Below are positions 13,134 to 13,637 of a stretch of 13,637 bases of DNA, one piece after another. The translations under genes and the position numbers were made by a program. Origin of the DNA: JAJKIP01 sp040509055 (lineage in GTDB: Bacteria; Bacteroidota; Bacteroidia; Chitinophagales; Chitinophagaceae). How positions within the stretch are numbered: the stretch's first letter is position 1; every line of letters starts with the position of its first letter. The DNA is taken from NCBI GenBank assembly GCA_040509055.1, contig JBEVLT010000174.1, forward strand, positions 1-13,637. The letters are read 5' to 3'. Under the pieces are notes generated by a model. The model saw nothing but the letters and a program-made list of their open reading frames with translations, was not told the origin of the DNA and did no database searches.

Positions 13134-13637
13134 ATGAAAAAAGTTTTTTTAGCAATTTGTGCAGGTGTGATTGGCCTTGTTAGCTATGGCCAGCAAGGTA
13201 CTACCAAGATTGGTATTGGCGCTGAAGTAGGCATCCCTACCGGTGATTTCGATGCGTTCAAAACAGGTTTCGGCGGATATGCCAAAGGCTTGTTCGGCAT
13301 CGGCACTGCCGGCCAGATCACGTTCACCAGCGGGTACACTACTTACGAAGCAAAGGGTTCTACCAGCTCCGATAAGATTACCTACAACATCATCCCGCTG
13401 CTGGCAGGTTACCGCCACAACTTCAGCGGTTTCTATGTAGAGCCGCAGGTTGGTTACGGTATCTATGGCGCCAAGGTTAAGTCTGGTGGTATTTCAGCCA
13501 GCAGCTCTGACGGTGCTTTCACCTGGGCAGCAGGTGTCGGTTATGTGATCAACGATGCGATCGAGCTGGGTGCCCGTTACCAAAGCGGTCACAAAGACGG
13601 TTCTTCTACTTCATTGGTCGGTCTGCGTATAGGCTAT
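13134..13637 (+). CDS. Small outer-membrane beta-barrel protein (3' end outside window)
   Basis: 168 codons are visible from ATG 13134 with no stop before the window end. The signal peptide 'MKKVFLAICAGVIGLVSYG' is followed by QQ, suggesting cleavage after Gly19 or close to it. The mature part is short amphipathic strands rich in Gly, Tyr and Phe ('GIGAEVGIPTGDF', 'LLAGYRHNF', 'YVEPQVGYGIYG', 'WAAGVGYVIND', 'IELGARYQSG', 'LVGLRIGY'), the pattern of an eight-stranded OmpA/OmpX/OmpW-like barrel of the Bacteroidota 'outer membrane beta-barrel' family. The last visible residues look like the closing strand, so probably only a few residues are missing. The start has an A-rich, Shine-Dalgarno-free upstream region, the usual Bacteroidota type. 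The long leader with a -7 box suggests independent and perhaps strong expression (inference). Function unknown beyond the outer membrane. Confidence 0.85.
   Translation, partial: MKKVFLAICAGVIGLVSYGQQGTTKIGIGAEVGIPTGDFDAFKTGFGGYAKGLFGIGTAGQITFTSGYTTYEAKGSTSSDKITYNIIPLLAGYRHNFSGFYVEPQVGYGIYGAKVKSGGISASSSDGAFTWAAGVGYVINDAIELGARYQSGHKDGSSTSLVGLRIGY

Noticed and set aside
1..13637. CRISPR array, insertion sequence, prophage, tRNA or rRNA
   Set aside because: No regularly spaced repeats, transposase or integrase motifs, terminal repeats with target duplications, or structural RNA signatures were seen. The genes look like a stable chromosomal core region.

Overview
The window looks like ordinary chromosomal DNA of a Bacteroidota bacterium, most likely from the Chitinophagaceae or a close relative. 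The reasons are: TAnnTTTG-type -7 promoter elements, A-rich and Shine-Dalgarno-free start regions, many lipoproteins with a Cys near residue 20, a TonB-receptor-like barrel, a membrane-anchored HU-CCDC81-type protein, a GIN-domain (DUF2807) lipoprotein and moderate GC. The genus cannot be fixed from the sequence alone.

Left part (1-4483, plus strand): the C-terminal part of a large TPR protein, an outer-membrane beta-barrel related to TonB-dependent receptors but without a visible plug, a small inner-membrane protein with two HU-like motifs, and a zinc-ribbon SAM methyltransferase. The first three are packed like an operon (gaps of 28 nt and 1 nt). The methyltransferase may have its own promoter very close to its start.

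Middle part (4511-9916): mostly envelope proteins on the minus strand. These are a glutaminyl-peptide cyclotransferase lipoprotein, a dienelactone-hydrolase lipoprotein, a GIN-domain lipoprotein and a 476-residue probable lipoprotein with one CxxCH haem motif. Between them lie two plus-strand genes: a Dabb-domain protein with a twin-arginine-like leader and an NAD(P)H-dependent FMN reductase. Two convincing intrinsic terminators serve the minus-strand genes. A nested inverted repeat of unknown role lies at 8378-8431.

Right part (10098-13637, plus strand): prfB (release factor 2) with the classic autoregulatory +1 frameshift at an in-frame UGA, then the L-glutamate gamma-semialdehyde dehydrogenase gene of proline catabolism, two 3' hairpins, and a small outer-membrane beta-barrel gene that runs off the window end. 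The barrel's roughly 115-nt leader holds a perfect AGGAGG in front of an 8-codon mini-ORF, while the real start has no such site.

I see no mobile element, CRISPR array, tRNA or rRNA. No clearly new system is evident. The best leads are the TPR/barrel/HU gene trio, the barrel leader, the uncharacterised haem-motif lipoprotein and the nested repeat.
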